A stretch of 64,000 nucleotides of DNA from Clostridia bacterium (GTDB taxonomy: Bacteria; Bacillota; Clostridia; Oscillospirales; CAG-272), in contig JAFUNJ010000004.1 in assembly GCA_017482355.1 (NCBI GenBank), positions 1 through 64,000 of the forward strand, read 5' to 3'. Both the position numbers and the translations under genes were made by a program. The notes below the pieces were generated by a model. It was given only the letters and a program-made list of their open reading frames with translations, was not told the origin of the DNA and did not search any database. Below, one piece after another: positions 1 to 8,148 of the stretch (its first letter is position 1; each line of letters begins with the position of its first letter).

Positions 1-15
1 GACCAACGGGCCTGA

Positions 16-89
16 TAGCGGAGATTGGACTTGAACCCATGACCTACCGGGTATGAACCGGTTGCTCTAGCCAACTGAGCTACTCCGCC
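16..89 (-). tRNA. tRNA-Met (anticodon CAT)
   Basis: Read on the minus strand the sequence folds as a 74-nt cloverleaf. The acceptor stem GGCGGAG pairs with CTCCGCT (one G-T), followed by discriminator A. The D-arm contains AGCTCAGTTGGC, the anticodon loop is TTCATAC (anticodon CAT) on a CCGG stem, and the T-loop is TTCAAGT. One mismatch is present in the T stem. No CCA is encoded. The CAT anticodon could also belong to a lysidine-modified tRNA-Ile, but the body looks like an elongator tRNA-Met. Confidence 0.9.
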
Positions 90-124
90 ATATTTATTTT
101 GCTTTCCACCGAAAGCGCTTAAAG

Positions 125-153
125 ATTATATCACACCAAAAAGCATTTGTCAA
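125..153 (-). promoter_or_regulatory. Sigma-A promoter of the tRNA gene
   Basis: On the minus strand TTGACA (148-153) and TATAAT (125-130) are separated by exactly 17 bp. They lie about 35 bp upstream of the tRNA-Met 5' end. Both hexamers match the consensus fully. Confidence 0.85.
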
Positions 154-242
154 CACTTTTTTCAAAAAAAGAAATTTTCGTGCCGTTTTCCTATATTATT
201 ATGATGCGTATGGGTCATTTTTAGTCTTTTACCGCCAAACCG

Positions 243-271
243 TTGACTTTTTTGCCCGCCTAAACTATAAT
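243..271 (+). promoter_or_regulatory. Sigma-A promoter of the isomerase gene at 309
   Basis: TTGACT (243-248) and TATAAT (266-271) are spaced by 17 bp. They sit 37 bp upstream of the start codon of the following gene. Confidence 0.75.
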
Positions 272-308
272 TATATAAAACAAAACCCTTTCTTAAAGGA
301 GAACAAAT

Positions 309-1223
309 ATGAAGCTTTCAATGATCAGACAGCGTTGCCTCGGTGACGAATTTGCTATGTTCAAGCAGCTAAAGGCATCGGGCTTTGACGGTATCGACCT
401 TTCGATGGAACCGTTTTTTGACCGCGGCTCCGAATTCCTCGGCGGCATCGACAACTGGACCGATGAGGCAATAAAGGACTACTTCACCGACCTTAAGGAA
501 AAAGCTGATTCAGTCGGAATCAAGATCTTCCAGATCCATTCCGCCTTCGACGGTCACCCCCGTTACTATTCGGGCGAGGAGGAGATCATCAAGAGGATCG
601 AGTGCTCTATCAAGGCGTGTCACTACCTCGGCTCGCAGCACTGCGTAACTCACCCGATCATTGACGTACGGAGAAAGTACGACGTTATGGAGGAAGAGAC
701 CTTCCCTGCGGTTATTGATCTTTACAAGAAGCTCATTCCCTGCCTCGAGGAATACGACGTTTACTGCTGTATCGAGAACATGTGGAACGTTGACACCGTT
801 TTCGGTCACATCTGCCCGACCATCTTCTCGCGCGCAAAGGAAATGGTAAAGGCGTGCGACATTCTCGGCGACCGCTTCAAGATCTGCGTTGACGTCGGAC
901 ACGGACTTCTCACTCAGGACGATCCCGTTGAGATGGTTCGCATCTGCGGCGACAAGCTCGTTTGTCTGCACGTTCACGACAACGACGGTCTTTGCGACCT
1001 TCACACTATCCCCTTCGCACACCGTCAGGCGCCCGAGGGAATGGTATGGAAGCCCCTCGTTATGGACTGGACGGGACTTATGAAGGCGCTCAAGGAGATC
1101 GGCTACAAGGGCGTGCTCAACTTTGAGGTCGTTATTCCCGGGCCCAAGGAAATTGTTCCTGCGGGAATGGATTACCTTGCCGCAGTCGGCAGATACCTTT
1201 CCGACATCTACGAAAACGCTTGA
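309..1223 (+). CDS. Sugar phosphate isomerase/epimerase (xylose isomerase-like TIM barrel)
   Basis: This 304-residue protein belongs to the AP endonuclease-2/xylose isomerase-like TIM-barrel family, which isomerises or epimerises keto-sugars with a divalent metal. Visible family signatures are the early GFDGIDLS strand, CIENMW in the middle, CVDVGHG, and a late HVHDNDG, then NFEV, which supply the usual Glu/Asp/His metal ligands. An AAAGGAG ribosome site precedes the ATG, and a sigma-A promoter and terminator bracket it as a single transcript. It stands next to mannonate dehydratase and a mannonate-type oxidoreductase, so a role in hexuronate use is likely, but the substrate is not deducible. 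The gene at 51154 is a paralogue sharing the HVHDNDGL motif. Confidence 0.8.
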   Translation: MKLSMIRQRCLGDEFAMFKQLKASGFDGIDLSMEPFFDRGSEFLGGIDNWTDEAIKDYFTDLKEKADSVGIKIFQIHSAFDGHPRYYSGEEEIIKRIECSIKACHYLGSQHCVTHPIIDVRRKYDVMEEETFPAVIDLYKKLIPCLEEYDVYCCIENMWNVDTVFGHICPTIFSRAKEMVKACDILGDRFKICVDVGHGLLTQDDPVEMVRICGDKLVCLHVHDNDGLCDLHTIPFAHRQAPEGMVWKPLVMDWTGLMKALKEIGYKGVLNFEVVIPGPKEIVPAGMDYLAAVGRYLSDIYENA

Positions 1224-1242
1224 TTTCAAATATATATGTAAA

Positions 1243-1268
1243 CGAGCCCGTTTTTTCGGGCTCTTTTT
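1243..1268 (+). terminator. Rho-independent terminator
   Basis: The stem GAGCCCG/CGGGCTC around a T-rich loop is followed by a run of T. It separates the isomerase gene from the promoter of uxuA. Confidence 0.85.
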
Positions 1269-1298
1269 ACATATATTTAAGTAATTTTCGCAAAAAAG

Positions 1299-1327
1299 TT
1301 GACAAAGCAAAGTAGCGGCATTATAAT
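1299..1327 (+). promoter_or_regulatory. Sigma-A promoter of uxuA
   Basis: A consensus TTGACA (1299-1304) and TATAAT (1322-1327) are 17 bp apart, directly after the preceding terminator. This places transcription start near 1335 and decides against any uxuA start codon upstream of 1359. Confidence 0.85.
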
Positions 1328-1358
1328 GATTTCAATAGTAAATTTTTCGGAGGACAAC

Positions 1359-2411
1359 ATGAAAAGTTCATTTCGTTGGTACGGCGAAAGCGATCCCGTA
1401 TCGCTGAAATACATATCGCAGATTCCCGGCATGCGTTCCGTCGTTTCGGCAGTTTACGACGTTAAGCCCGGTGAGGTATGGCCCGAGGAGAGCATCGAGC
1501 GTCTTTGCCGTCTTTGCGAAGAAAACGGACTCGTTTTCGACATCGTTGAGTCGATTCCCGTAACGGAGGAGATCAAGCTCGGACTTCCCGAGGGTGATCG
1601 TCACATTGAAAACTACTGTGAGAATATCCGCCGCTGTGCAAAGTACGGCATCAAGTGCATAACCTACAACTTTATGCCCGTTTTTGACTGGACAAGAACC
1701 CAGCTCGACAAAGAAGCGCCCGACGGCTCAACCTCGCTCGTCATGTACTGGGATCAGATGAAGGGTCTTGACCCACTCAAGGACGACATCTGCCTGCCCG
1801 GCTGGGACGCAAGCTACTCGAGAGAGAAGATCCGCGAGCTTATCGTCGCTTACGGCGAGCTTGGCGAGGAGGGACTTTGGAAGAATCTTGAAAGATTTCT
1901 CAAAAAAATAATTCCCGTTGCTGAGGAATGCGGTGTTCGAATGGCGATCCATCCCGACGATCCGCCTTATCCTATTTTCGGAATCCCGAGAATAATCACA
2001 GACGAAAAGAACATCGACCGTATGCTCTCGATCGTCGACAGCCCCGCGAACTCTCTCTGCCTCTGCATCGGCTCTCTCGGCTGTTCGCCGAAGAACGATA
2101 TGGTCGCTCTTACGAAGAAGTATGCGAAGGCAGACCGCATCGCGTTCATGCACCTGCGCAATGTAAAGATCCTCCCTGACACGAGCTTTGAGGAATCGGG
2201 ACACCTTTCGGCTTACGGAAGCGTCGATATGAACGAGGTCGTCAAGGCGCTCGTGGAAAACGGCTTCGACGGATATTTCCGTCCCGACCACGGCAGAATG
2301 ATCTGGGGCGAGACCGGAAAGCCCGGTTACGGTCTATTCGACCGCGCGCTCGGAAGCGCATATATAAACGGTCTCATCGAAGCAAACGGCGGAAAGCTGG
2401 AGCTGCTTTAA
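1359..2411 (+). CDS. uxuA: Mannonate dehydratase UxuA
   Basis: UxuA dehydrates D-mannonate to 2-keto-3-deoxygluconate in glucuronate breakdown. The 350-residue protein opens with the typical SFRWYGESDPV and IPGMRSVVSAVYDV segments. It carries the family landmarks VIESIPV-like (FDIVESIPV), CITYNFMPVFDWTR, MAIHPDDPP, LCLCIGSLG and FRPDHGRMIWGE. The start chosen is the ATG at 1359, which has CGGAGG just upstream; an in-frame ATG at 1299 lies inside the promoter. The length is normal for the Firmicutes form. The SDR oxidoreductase at 2609 follows after a repeat element and would supply the preceding step, reduction of fructuronate to mannonate. Confidence 0.95.
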   Translation: MKSSFRWYGESDPVSLKYISQIPGMRSVVSAVYDVKPGEVWPEESIERLCRLCEENGLVFDIVESIPVTEEIKLGLPEGDRHIENYCENIRRCAKYGIKCITYNFMPVFDWTRTQLDKEAPDGSTSLVMYWDQMKGLDPLKDDICLPGWDASYSREKIRELIVAYGELGEEGLWKNLERFLKKIIPVAEECGVRMAIHPDDPPYPIFGIPRIITDEKNIDRMLSIVDSPANSLCLCIGSLGCSPKNDMVALTKKYAKADRIAFMHLRNVKILPDTSFEESGHLSAYGSVDMNEVVKALVENGFDGYFRPDHGRMIWGETGKPGYGLFDRALGSAYINGLIEANGGKLELL

Positions 2412-2436
2412 GGTAAAAAAGCTTCGCCGCGTATTT

Positions 2437-2555
2437 GGCTCCCTTGTGCAAAGGGTGCTCCGCGAAGCGGTGAGAGATTGTCACAAAAGCATTTCTACCT
2501 TCTTACAATCCCTCCGCCTCGTTACACTCGGCACCTCCCTTTACGCAAGGGAGGC
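2437..2555. repeat. Family A intergenic inverted repeat, copy 1
   Basis: The ends GGCTCCCTTGTGCAAAGGG and CCCTTTACGCAAGGGAGGC are inverted relative to each other and enclose about 80 bp, including AATCCCTCCGCCTCGTTACA. Other copies are at 6383, 18172, 33839 and 48553. It lies between uxuA and the SDR gene in the 197-bp gap and could form a long hairpin in RNA. Confidence 0.8.
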
Positions 2556-2608
2556 ATTTAGTTGACACCTTTAAAAACATAAATGCAAAATCCCAAAGGA
2601 GAAAAGCA

Positions 2609-3454
2609 ATGATAAACCTTCCTCTTAATATTGATTACACCGGCAAGGTGGTAGTAGTAACCGGCGCGGGCGGACTTATCTGCTCCGCCATGGCGCGCGC
2701 GTTCGCGCAGTCGGGCGCCAAGGTAGCGGCTCTTGACCGCAACCTCGCAAACGTTGAAAAGCTCGCTTCCGAGCTTAAAGCCGAGGGCTTTATCTGCGAA
2801 GCGTTTGAAGCAAACGTTCTTGAACCGGAGTCACTTAAGGCAGCTCACGAGGCAGTTCTGAGTAAGCTCGGCGAATGCGACGTTCTCGTCAACGGCGCGG
2901 GCGGAAACAACCCTGCCGCAACGACCGACAACGAGTATCAGCATGAGGCCCTCGAGGGCAAAAAGTCCTTCTTCGACCTCACTCAGGACGGAATCGACTT
3001 CGTATTTAAGCTCAACTTCCAGGGAACTCTTCTCCCGACGCAGGTATTCGCTACCGACATGGTAAAGAAGGGCAAGGGCGCGATCCTCAACATTTCGTCG
3101 ATGAACGCCTATATTCCGCTTACCAAGATCCCCGCATACTCTGCGGCTAAGGCAGGAATTTCAAACTTCACGCAGTGGCTCGCAACTCACTTCGCGGGTA
3201 CGGGAATCCGTTGCAACGCTATCGCTCCCGGCTTCCTCCTCTCCGCGCAGAACCGTTCGCTCCTCTTTGACGAGGAGGGCAACCCGACCGCAAGAAGCAA
3301 GAAGATCCTGAACGGCACTCCCATGGGACGCTTCGTTGAAAGCGACGAGCTTCTCGGCGCAACTCTCATGCTCTGCGATGACCGTTCCGCTTCCGCTATC
3401 ACTGGAATCGTTCTTCCTATCGACGCGGGCTTCTCTGCGTATTCGGGAGTATAA
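2609..3454 (+). CDS. SDR-family D-mannonate oxidoreductase (fructuronate reductase type)
   Basis: This 281-residue short-chain dehydrogenase has the N-terminal NAD(P)-binding VVVTGAGGLICSAMA, the structural NGAGG motif, LNISSMNAY with the catalytic Ser, and the YSAAKAG Tyr-Lys active site, then the NAIAPGF loop. The residue pattern and length match the SDR enzymes that replace UxuB in many Firmicutes and interconvert D-mannonate and D-fructuronate. Its place right after uxuA supports that assignment; substrate specificity itself is inferred. A good AAAGGAG lies 8 nt before the ATG. A family A repeat separates the two genes, so co-transcription would have to cross it. Confidence 0.85.
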   Translation: MINLPLNIDYTGKVVVVTGAGGLICSAMARAFAQSGAKVAALDRNLANVEKLASELKAEGFICEAFEANVLEPESLKAAHEAVLSKLGECDVLVNGAGGNNPAATTDNEYQHEALEGKKSFFDLTQDGIDFVFKLNFQGTLLPTQVFATDMVKKGKGAILNISSMNAYIPLTKIPAYSAAKAGISNFTQWLATHFAGTGIRCNAIAPGFLLSAQNRSLLFDEEGNPTARSKKILNGTPMGRFVESDELLGATLMLCDDRSASAITGIVLPIDAGFSAYSGV

Positions 3455-3459
3455 AATAA

Positions 3460-3617
3460 ATGAATTGCAACCTCGCGGTTGCATGAATTGAAAGCTCCGC
3501 TTTCGTGAATTGCCTGCGGCATGAATTGCCCTACGGGCATTCTATTGCGATTCAATTCATGGAGCGAAGCGAGAAATCATGGCGAAGCCAATTCATGATG
3601 CGTAGCATCAAATCATC
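3460..3617. repeat. Array of short hairpins with ATGAATT spacers
   Basis: Small perfect hairpins such as GCAACC-TCGC-GGTTGC, GAAAG-CTCCG-CTTTC, GCC-TGC-GGC, GCCC-TAC-GGGC, GGC-GAA-GCC and GATGC-GTA-GCATC follow one another. In the left half they are spaced by TGAATT, and in the right half by AATTCAT, so the whole array is also an inverted repeat. It lies between the convergent SDR gene and rbfA. Similar architecture with other sequence words occurs at 42131 and 34355. No gene is supported here. Confidence 0.75.
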
Positions 3618-3652
3618 AAAAAAGCAAGAACGTTTTTTGTTCTTGCTTTTTG
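3618..3652. terminator. Bidirectional terminator
   Basis: The stem AAAAAGCAAGAAC/GTTCTTGCTTTTT is flanked by A- and T-rich tracts. It can end both the rightward transcript from the SDR gene and the leftward rbfA transcript, whose stop codon is only a few bases away. Confidence 0.85.
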
Positions 3653-3654
3653 TT

Positions 3655-4035
3655 TTATTCTTCCTCTGCGGCTTTTTTATCTGCCTCGCGGAGCTCCTCC
3701 TCGACCTGCTTCATGAGAGCACTGATATGTGCTCCGTGCTTCATCGACTCGTCCGAAATGAAGCGAAGCTCGGGGGTTATGCGGAGATTGAGCATTTTTG
3801 CGATCTGCGTTCTGATATAACCCGTCGCGTTCTCAAGACCCTTTTGCGTGTCGCCCTTGCGGCGTTCGCCCATGACCGAGAAATACACCTTCGCATTTTT
3901 GAGGTCGGGCGTGCAATCGACAGCCGTAATGCTGACAAACGCGCCAGAAACTCTGGGATCCTTTACCGTTCTTATAATTTCACAAAGCGCCTTCATAAGC
4001 TCTTCGTTTACTCTTCCGACTCTGTAATTCGCCAT
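3655..4035 (-). CDS. rbfA: 30S ribosome-binding factor A
   Basis: RbfA is a KH-like assembly factor that binds 16S rRNA near helix 1 and helps mature the 30S subunit, notably in the cold. The 126-residue product starts MANYRVGRVNEELMKALCEI, has VKDPRV in the usual place, AVDCTPDLKNAKVYFSV in the core, and the RITPELRFISDESMKHG strand typical of the family. It ends in a charged Glu/Lys-rich tail. It is not next to infB or truB here, its common partners, and it is transcribed away from the unknown gene at 4103. Confidence 0.93.
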   Translation of the reverse strand: MANYRVGRVNEELMKALCEIIRTVKDPRVSGAFVSITAVDCTPDLKNAKVYFSVMGERRKGDTQKGLENATGYIRTQIAKMLNLRITPELRFISDESMKHGAHISALMKQVEEELREADKKAAEEE

Positions 4036-4102
4036 TTTTTCACCTTTACAGTTGATTTTTGATAATTATAACACATAATAACCGAAAAATAAAGGGGGTA
4101 GA

Positions 4103-4882
4103 TCAAATTTTCGTTCTTTCGTAACGCATAACGCCTCCAAAAGCAGAAACGTCGACGTAAAAGCCATCGAAAACGAAGCGGAAATAGCCGTCCTCGGCGC
4201 TTTCCGATATCGGTTTTTCGCCGTTACAATAAAGCTTTGCGAATTTTTCGGCGTCTTTTTGTGCCTCGTCGTGCGTTATCTTTTCCTTCCCATCGCGGCG
4301 GTAAAGATAACGGATGAAAACGCCTTCTTCAAACTCCGCATAAGCGCAAGAGGTACGGTAGCCGATCACGCTTCCCCTCGTATAAGAATACAGATCGCTT
4401 ACACCGAGTATCTTTTTCGCCTCGGAATAATACGGCTCATCCACAGCTTGTGACAAAGTCGGAACCTCGCCCTCGTAAAGAGGAATAGACGAAGTGTCAC
4501 CTCGTTTTATTTCGTCGCGGTTGTCGATCAGAGCCGTCATAAGCTCCTCTGCGTAAAGAAGCGAACGGCGCTTGCTGTCGGGATCGTCTTTTGACCTTGC
4601 TACGTCGGAGCAAAACAGTATCACCGCCTCTCGCTCCTCTCCCGAAAGCGGAAGCTCGGTCAGGCGCGAGGACAGAAACGCCGACAGATGCGGCTCCTCC
4701 GTCCCTATATATTCGCCCAAAAGCTGTATCGAGCTCTCGAGTGCGCGGTTCAGTATCCGCCCTCGGTATTTTTCGTATTTTTCCTCGGAGATCATGCCCT
4801 TGAACGCGAAAAATACCGTCGTGAGTATGAGAATTGCGATGACGAGAAGATAAGCCAAGTCCTTTTTGCCAAAAAATTTCAT
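4103..4882 (-). CDS. Unknown membrane-anchored protein with a possible PepSY/YpeB-like C-terminus
   Basis: I do not recognise this 259-residue protein. A single hydrophobic segment at about residues 10-29 follows a short basic start, giving a type II anchor with the rest outside the cell. The middle is helical and charged. The last 60 residues (DAEKFAKLYCNG to DGYFRFVFDGFYVDVSAFGG) resemble the small beta units of PepSY/YpeB-like domains, which suggests but does not prove a regulatory or sporulation-related role. It is divergent from darA with about 115 bp between the start codons, and sits upstream of rbfA in the same direction. Confidence 0.6.
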   Translation of the reverse strand: MKFFGKKDLAYLLVIAILILTTVFFAFKGMISEEKYEKYRGRILNRALESSIQLLGEYIGTEEPHLSAFLSSRLTELPLSGEEREAVILFCSDVARSKDDPDSKRRSLLYAEELMTALIDNRDEIKRGDTSSIPLYEGEVPTLSQAVDEPYYSEAKKILGVSDLYSYTRGSVIGYRTSCAYAEFEEGVFIRYLYRRDGKEKITHDEAQKDAEKFAKLYCNGEKPISESAEDGYFRFVFDGFYVDVSAFGGVMRYERTKI

Positions 4883-4912
4883 ATTATGCCCTTTATCTCC
4901 ATTCTTTTGCTC

Positions 4913-4941
4913 TTTACAAGTGCAATTTTATTTGTTATAAT
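4913..4941 (+). promoter_or_regulatory. Sigma-A promoter of the darA-holB operon
   Basis: TTTACA (4913-4918) and TATAAT (4936-4941) are separated by 17 bp and lie 57 bp before the darA start codon. Confidence 0.7.
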
Positions 4942-4997
4942 AATTTGGGGTTATGTTTCCCCGAAACACTGTTTTTAAACCGCAAGGAGATCATATT

Positions 4998-5324
4998 ATG
5001 AAGCTGCTGCTTGCCATTGTAAATAACGACGACGCACATTCCGTCAACACCTCGCTCAGCCGTGAGGGCTTTTCGGTAACGAAAATTTCGTCGACCGGCG
5101 GATTTCTTATGAGCGGAAACTCGACGTTTCTCATCGGAGTTGAGGATTCCGACACCGAGCGTGCAAAAGAGATAATCGCGCAAAACTGCAAAAAGCGCGA
5201 GCAGGTCGTTCCGAACAGCATCGTCAAGGGCGATCCCTCCGCGCTCCCTCGCGCTATGATGAAGGTCACCGTCGGAGGCGCGACCGTTTTCGTGCTCAAC
5301 GTTGAGGAATTCAGTCACTTATAA
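4998..5324 (+). CDS. darA: Cyclic-di-AMP receptor DarA (PstA/YaaQ)
   Basis: DarA is a PII-like trimer that binds the second messenger c-di-AMP. The 108-residue product has the opening KLLLAIVNNDDAHSVNTSL, the GFSVTKISSTGGFL loop region and the closing VTVGGATVFVLNVEEF strand typical of YaaQ. The start at 4998 follows CAAGGAG; a longer in-frame start lacks a ribosome site. The stop codon overlaps the holB ATG by one base, so the two are translationally coupled, as in the conserved yaaQ-holB-yaaT neighbourhood. The c-di-AMP synthase gene cdaA lies in the same window at 19664. Confidence 0.93.
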   Translation: MKLLLAIVNNDDAHSVNTSLSREGFSVTKISSTGGFLMSGNSTFLIGVEDSDTERAKEIIAQNCKKREQVVPNSIVKGDPSALPRAMMKVTVGGATVFVLNVEEFSHL

Positions 5325-6337
5325 TGACGCTCGACATTCTTTTCGGCAACGAAGCGCTTAAAAGCACGCTTCGCGGCTTCGCGGGTAAGAGAGCGTTCCC
5401 GAACGCATTTATGATAAGCGGCCCCGAGGGCAGCGGTAAAAGCACCGCCGCGCTCCTTTTCGCTATGGCTATTTCCTGCAAGGGTGAAGATCGCCCCTGC
5501 GGAAAATGCGAAAGCTGCCGCAAAATTTCCGAGGGAATATCGCCCGACGTTATAAATATCGGGCTTATCAAGGACAGAAAAACGATAGGTGTTGAAAGCG
5601 TAAGAGAAATTACCGATTCTGCCTATATTCTCCCGAACGACCTCGACGTAAAGATCTATATCATAAAGGACGCCGAAAAGCTGACTGCGCAGGCGCAGAA
5701 CGCACTTCTCAAGATCTTTGAGGAGGGGCCGATGAGCGTTTATTTCATTTTGCTCACCTCAGCACCCTCGCAGCTTCTTCCGACAGTCCGTTCACGCGCG
5801 CCCGAGATCAAGACCGAGGTGTTCACCGACAAGAAGCTGACCGAGCTTCTAAGAGGAAACGTCAAAAAGGCGGCCGAGCTTTATGCAAAAGACGAGGCGG
5901 CATTCAGAAAGATCGTCAGCGCGTCGGGCGGAAGCTACGGCAAGGCGCTCGCCATTCTTGAGGGCAAAAACAAAAAAACGCCTCAGCTTATAAAAAAGGC
6001 GGAAAATATTGTCTCTCTCCTCGGTGAGAAGGACGGTGCACATCTTATGATTGCGCTCCTTGACGAAAGCTCAGACAGAGAAAATTATTCGTCCGTCCTC
6101 TCTCTTGTGCAGAACGCGCTCCGCGATCTTGCCATGATCAAAAAGGGCGGGGACGGCGATATGATATTCTATTCCGACCGTCTTCTCGCAGCCGAGCTTT
6201 CGGAAAGATTCTCAATAAGCACGATAGTCCGTCTGACGACCGTGCTTGACAACCTCTATTACGAGGTCACGCAGACGAATATCAACGTCCGCACCGCCGC
6301 ATTAGTTGCGTCGGGACGGCTCTCGGACGTGATGTGA
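5324..6337 (+). CDS. holB: DNA polymerase III subunit delta prime
   Basis: HolB is a clamp-loader subunit that helps place the beta clamp (DnaN, 57946) on DNA. The 337-residue AAA+ protein shows a P-loop GPEGSGKST near residues 33-41, a four-Cys zinc site (Cys52, 59, 62, 65), and the stretch AQNALLKIFEEGP that precedes sensor 1 (FILLTSA) and the SRAPEI loop. The C-terminal half is the helical collar domain. Length and order are normal. It overlaps darA by one base and precedes ricT, separated by a family A repeat. Confidence 0.94.
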   Translation: MTLDILFGNEALKSTLRGFAGKRAFPNAFMISGPEGSGKSTAALLFAMAISCKGEDRPCGKCESCRKISEGISPDVINIGLIKDRKTIGVESVREITDSAYILPNDLDVKIYIIKDAEKLTAQAQNALLKIFEEGPMSVYFILLTSAPSQLLPTVRSRAPEIKTEVFTDKKLTELLRGNVKKAAELYAKDEAAFRKIVSASGGSYGKALAILEGKNKKTPQLIKKAENIVSLLGEKDGAHLMIALLDESSDRENYSSVLSLVQNALRDLAMIKKGGDGDMIFYSDRLLAAELSERFSISTIVRLTTVLDNLYYEVTQTNINVRTAALVASGRLSDVM

Positions 6338-6382
6338 GAAAAACGCTTTCAACGATGTTGTGTAAAAAGGTTGCAACTAAAT

Positions 6383-6505
6383 GGCTCCCTTGTGTAAAGG
6401 GAGCTCCGCGAAGCGGTGAGGAATTGTTTATAAACATTTCTAACTTCTTACAATCCCTCCGTCCGCGGCTCTGCCACTTGCACCATCCCTTTACACAAGG
6501 GATGC
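6383..6505. repeat. Family A intergenic inverted repeat, copy 2
   Basis: The ends GGCTCCCTTGTGTAAAGGGA and ATCCCTTTACACAAGGGATGC are inverted and enclose the family core with CAATCCCTCCGTC. It separates holB from ricT, which in many genomes are adjacent. Confidence 0.8.
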
Positions 6506-6546
6506 TTACTGACGCGTAGCGTCACACCCTATCCACCGCAAAAACT

Positions 6547-6618
6547 CCGCCGATTCCCGACGGCGGTTTATGACACCAAGGGATTTTGCGTGCCGCTTCT
6601 TAACCGACAAAGAAGCGG
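6547..6618 (+). other. Two hairpins in front of ricT
   Basis: CCGCCG/CGGCGG (6547-6566) is followed by TTT, and CCGCTTCTT/AAGAAGCGG (6593-6618) follows 27 bp later. The first could be a weak terminator for holB. The second lies inside the longest possible ricT reading frame and argues for a later start codon. Confidence 0.5.
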
Positions 6619-6650
6619 AAATACCAAATGTCGGAGAAACGGAAAACAAA

Positions 6651-7862
6651 GTGCCAAACGAAAATAATAACGGTAACAACAATAACCACGGCAAAAAGTA
6701 CAACCGCAACCGCCGCAGGTTCTACAAAAACAACCGCCCGAAGCGCGAGGGTAAGCCGCAGGAGGAAAAGGTAACTGCCGAGCTTAACCCGATAGAGACC
6801 GAGCTTGAAACCGAAGAAACAGAGCTTGAATACAGCGAGCAAGAGATCATCGAGGAAGAGGCGGTAACGGAGGAGCTCTCCGAGGAAGAGCCGCCCTCTG
6901 CTCCCTGCGAAGCGGAGGAAGGATGTCCGAAGGAGGCAAAGAAGCCGCATTACGAGGTAGTCGGCGTCCGCTTCAGAGAAGGCGGAAAAATGTACTACTT
7001 CGAGCCGAATAACATCGACTGCGCAGAAAACACGCACGTTATCGTCGAGACCGCACGCGGTCTTGAATATGCGACCGTCGTAATGCCGAAGCGCACCGTC
7101 TCGGGAAGCGAGGTCGTTCTGCCCCTGCGCAAGATCGTCCGTATCGCGACGGACAACGACGAGCGCCGCCATGAGGATAACCTCCAAAAGGAGGTCGAGG
7201 CGTACAATATGTGCCTTAGCAAGATCGAGGAGCACCGCCTTGACATGAAGCTCGTCGAGGTCGAATACGCATTCGACAATTCGAAGCTTCTCTTCTACTT
7301 CACATCAGAGGAAAGAGTCGACTTCCGCGATCTCGTCAAGGATCTCGCGTCGGTCTTCCGCACGAGGATCGAGCTCCGCCAGATCGGTATACGCGACGAG
7401 GCAAAGCTGCTTGGCGGTCTTGGAATCTGCGGTCGTCCCTTCTGCTGTAACAGCTTCCTGCCTGACTTCGTTCAGGTATCTATCAAGATGGCGAAAGAGC
7501 AGAATCTCTCGCTCAATTCCGCCAAGATCTCAGGCGCCTGCGGACGACTTATGTGCTGCCTGCGCTACGAGTACGACACTTATCTTGCCGAAAGTGCGAT
7601 CACGCCGAAGATCGACGCGATCGTTGAGACCCCCGACGGCGAGGGCGTCGTCGTTGAGTCGATGCCTCTCAAGGGAGTGGTAAAAGTTGCTCTCGACAAG
7701 GATCCCAGCACCTTCCGTCTCTACCGTCGTGACGATCTGACGGTCAAGGGTCATGCGAAGGGCAAGCACAAGACTGTCGGCAAAAACGCCCGCGATGACG
7801 CTCAAAAGCAGAAATCGGGCGACGCCGGCACCAAAAAGTCTGAAAAAGCCGACAAAAAATAA
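6651..7862 (+). CDS. ricT: PSP1-domain protein RicT (YaaT)
   Basis: RicT forms the Y-complex with RicA and RicF, which steers RNase Y cleavage of polycistronic mRNA and affects sporulation and competence. The PSP1 core begins at VVGVRFREGGKMYYFEP. The cysteine-rich part GICGRPFCCNSF, then GACGRLMCCLRYEY, binds iron-sulfur clusters in the family. An Asn/Lys-rich and then Glu-rich low-complexity stretch of about 100 residues precedes the core, and a Lys-rich tail follows. I chose the GTG at 6651 (403 residues), because the in-frame ATG at 6570 has no ribosome site and leads into a hairpin; this start is not certain. The RicT partner rny is at 53553. Confidence 0.88.
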   Translation: MPNENNNGNNNNHGKKYNRNRRRFYKNNRPKREGKPQEEKVTAELNPIETELETEETELEYSEQEIIEEEAVTEELSEEEPPSAPCEAEEGCPKEAKKPHYEVVGVRFREGGKMYYFEPNNIDCAENTHVIVETARGLEYATVVMPKRTVSGSEVVLPLRKIVRIATDNDERRHEDNLQKEVEAYNMCLSKIEEHRLDMKLVEVEYAFDNSKLLFYFTSEERVDFRDLVKDLASVFRTRIELRQIGIRDEAKLLGGLGICGRPFCCNSFLPDFVQVSIKMAKEQNLSLNSAKISGACGRLMCCLRYEYDTYLAESAITPKIDAIVETPDGEGVVVESMPLKGVVKVALDKDPSTFRLYRRDDLTVKGHAKGKHKTVGKNARDDAQKQKSGDAGTKKSEKADKK

Positions 7863-7882
7863 GTCGGAAATAAAAATAATAG

Positions 7883-7911
7883 TTGATTTTATAAGAACGT
7901 TGTGCTATAAT
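7883..7911 (+). promoter_or_regulatory. Sigma-A promoter of the ferredoxin gene
   Basis: TTGATT (7883-7888) and TATAAT (7906-7911) are spaced by 17 bp. The -10 element is preceded by TG one base upstream, an extended -10. It gives the ferredoxin its own transcript. Confidence 0.8.
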
Positions 7912-7956
7912 GCTCTTATAAAATCGGATTAATTCCAAGAAAGGACGGATATACTG

Positions 7957-8127
7957 ATGGCATTCAAGATCAATGACGATTGCATCGCTTGCGGCGCTTG
8001 CGCTGACGAGTGTCCCGTAAGTTGCATCTCCGAGGGAGACGACAAGTACGAAATCAATGCAGACGAGTGCATCGAGTGCGGCGCTTGTGCAGGCGCTTGC
8101 CCCGTTGGAGCTCCCGAGCAGGAATAA
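7957..8127 (+). CDS. 2[4Fe-4S] ferredoxin
   Basis: This short gene encodes 56 residues with two clostridial-type cluster motifs, CIACGACADECPVSC in the first half and CIECGACAGACPVGA in the second. Each has CxxCxxCxxxCP, so the protein should carry two [4Fe-4S] clusters and act as a low-potential electron carrier in the cytoplasm for anaerobic metabolism. The start ATG at 7957 lies 8 nt after AAAGGA. It has its own promoter and terminator and is thus monocistronic. The likely redox partner cannot be deduced from the neighbours. Confidence 0.95.
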   Translation: MAFKINDDCIACGACADECPVSCISEGDDKYEINADECIECGACAGACPVGAPEQE

Positions 8128-8148
8128 TTTAAGTTACTTAACAAAAAA

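Noticed and set aside
3505..4062. A + strand frame across the hairpin array and rbfA
   Set aside because: Most of it is the antisense of rbfA, which is clearly coding on the minus strand.
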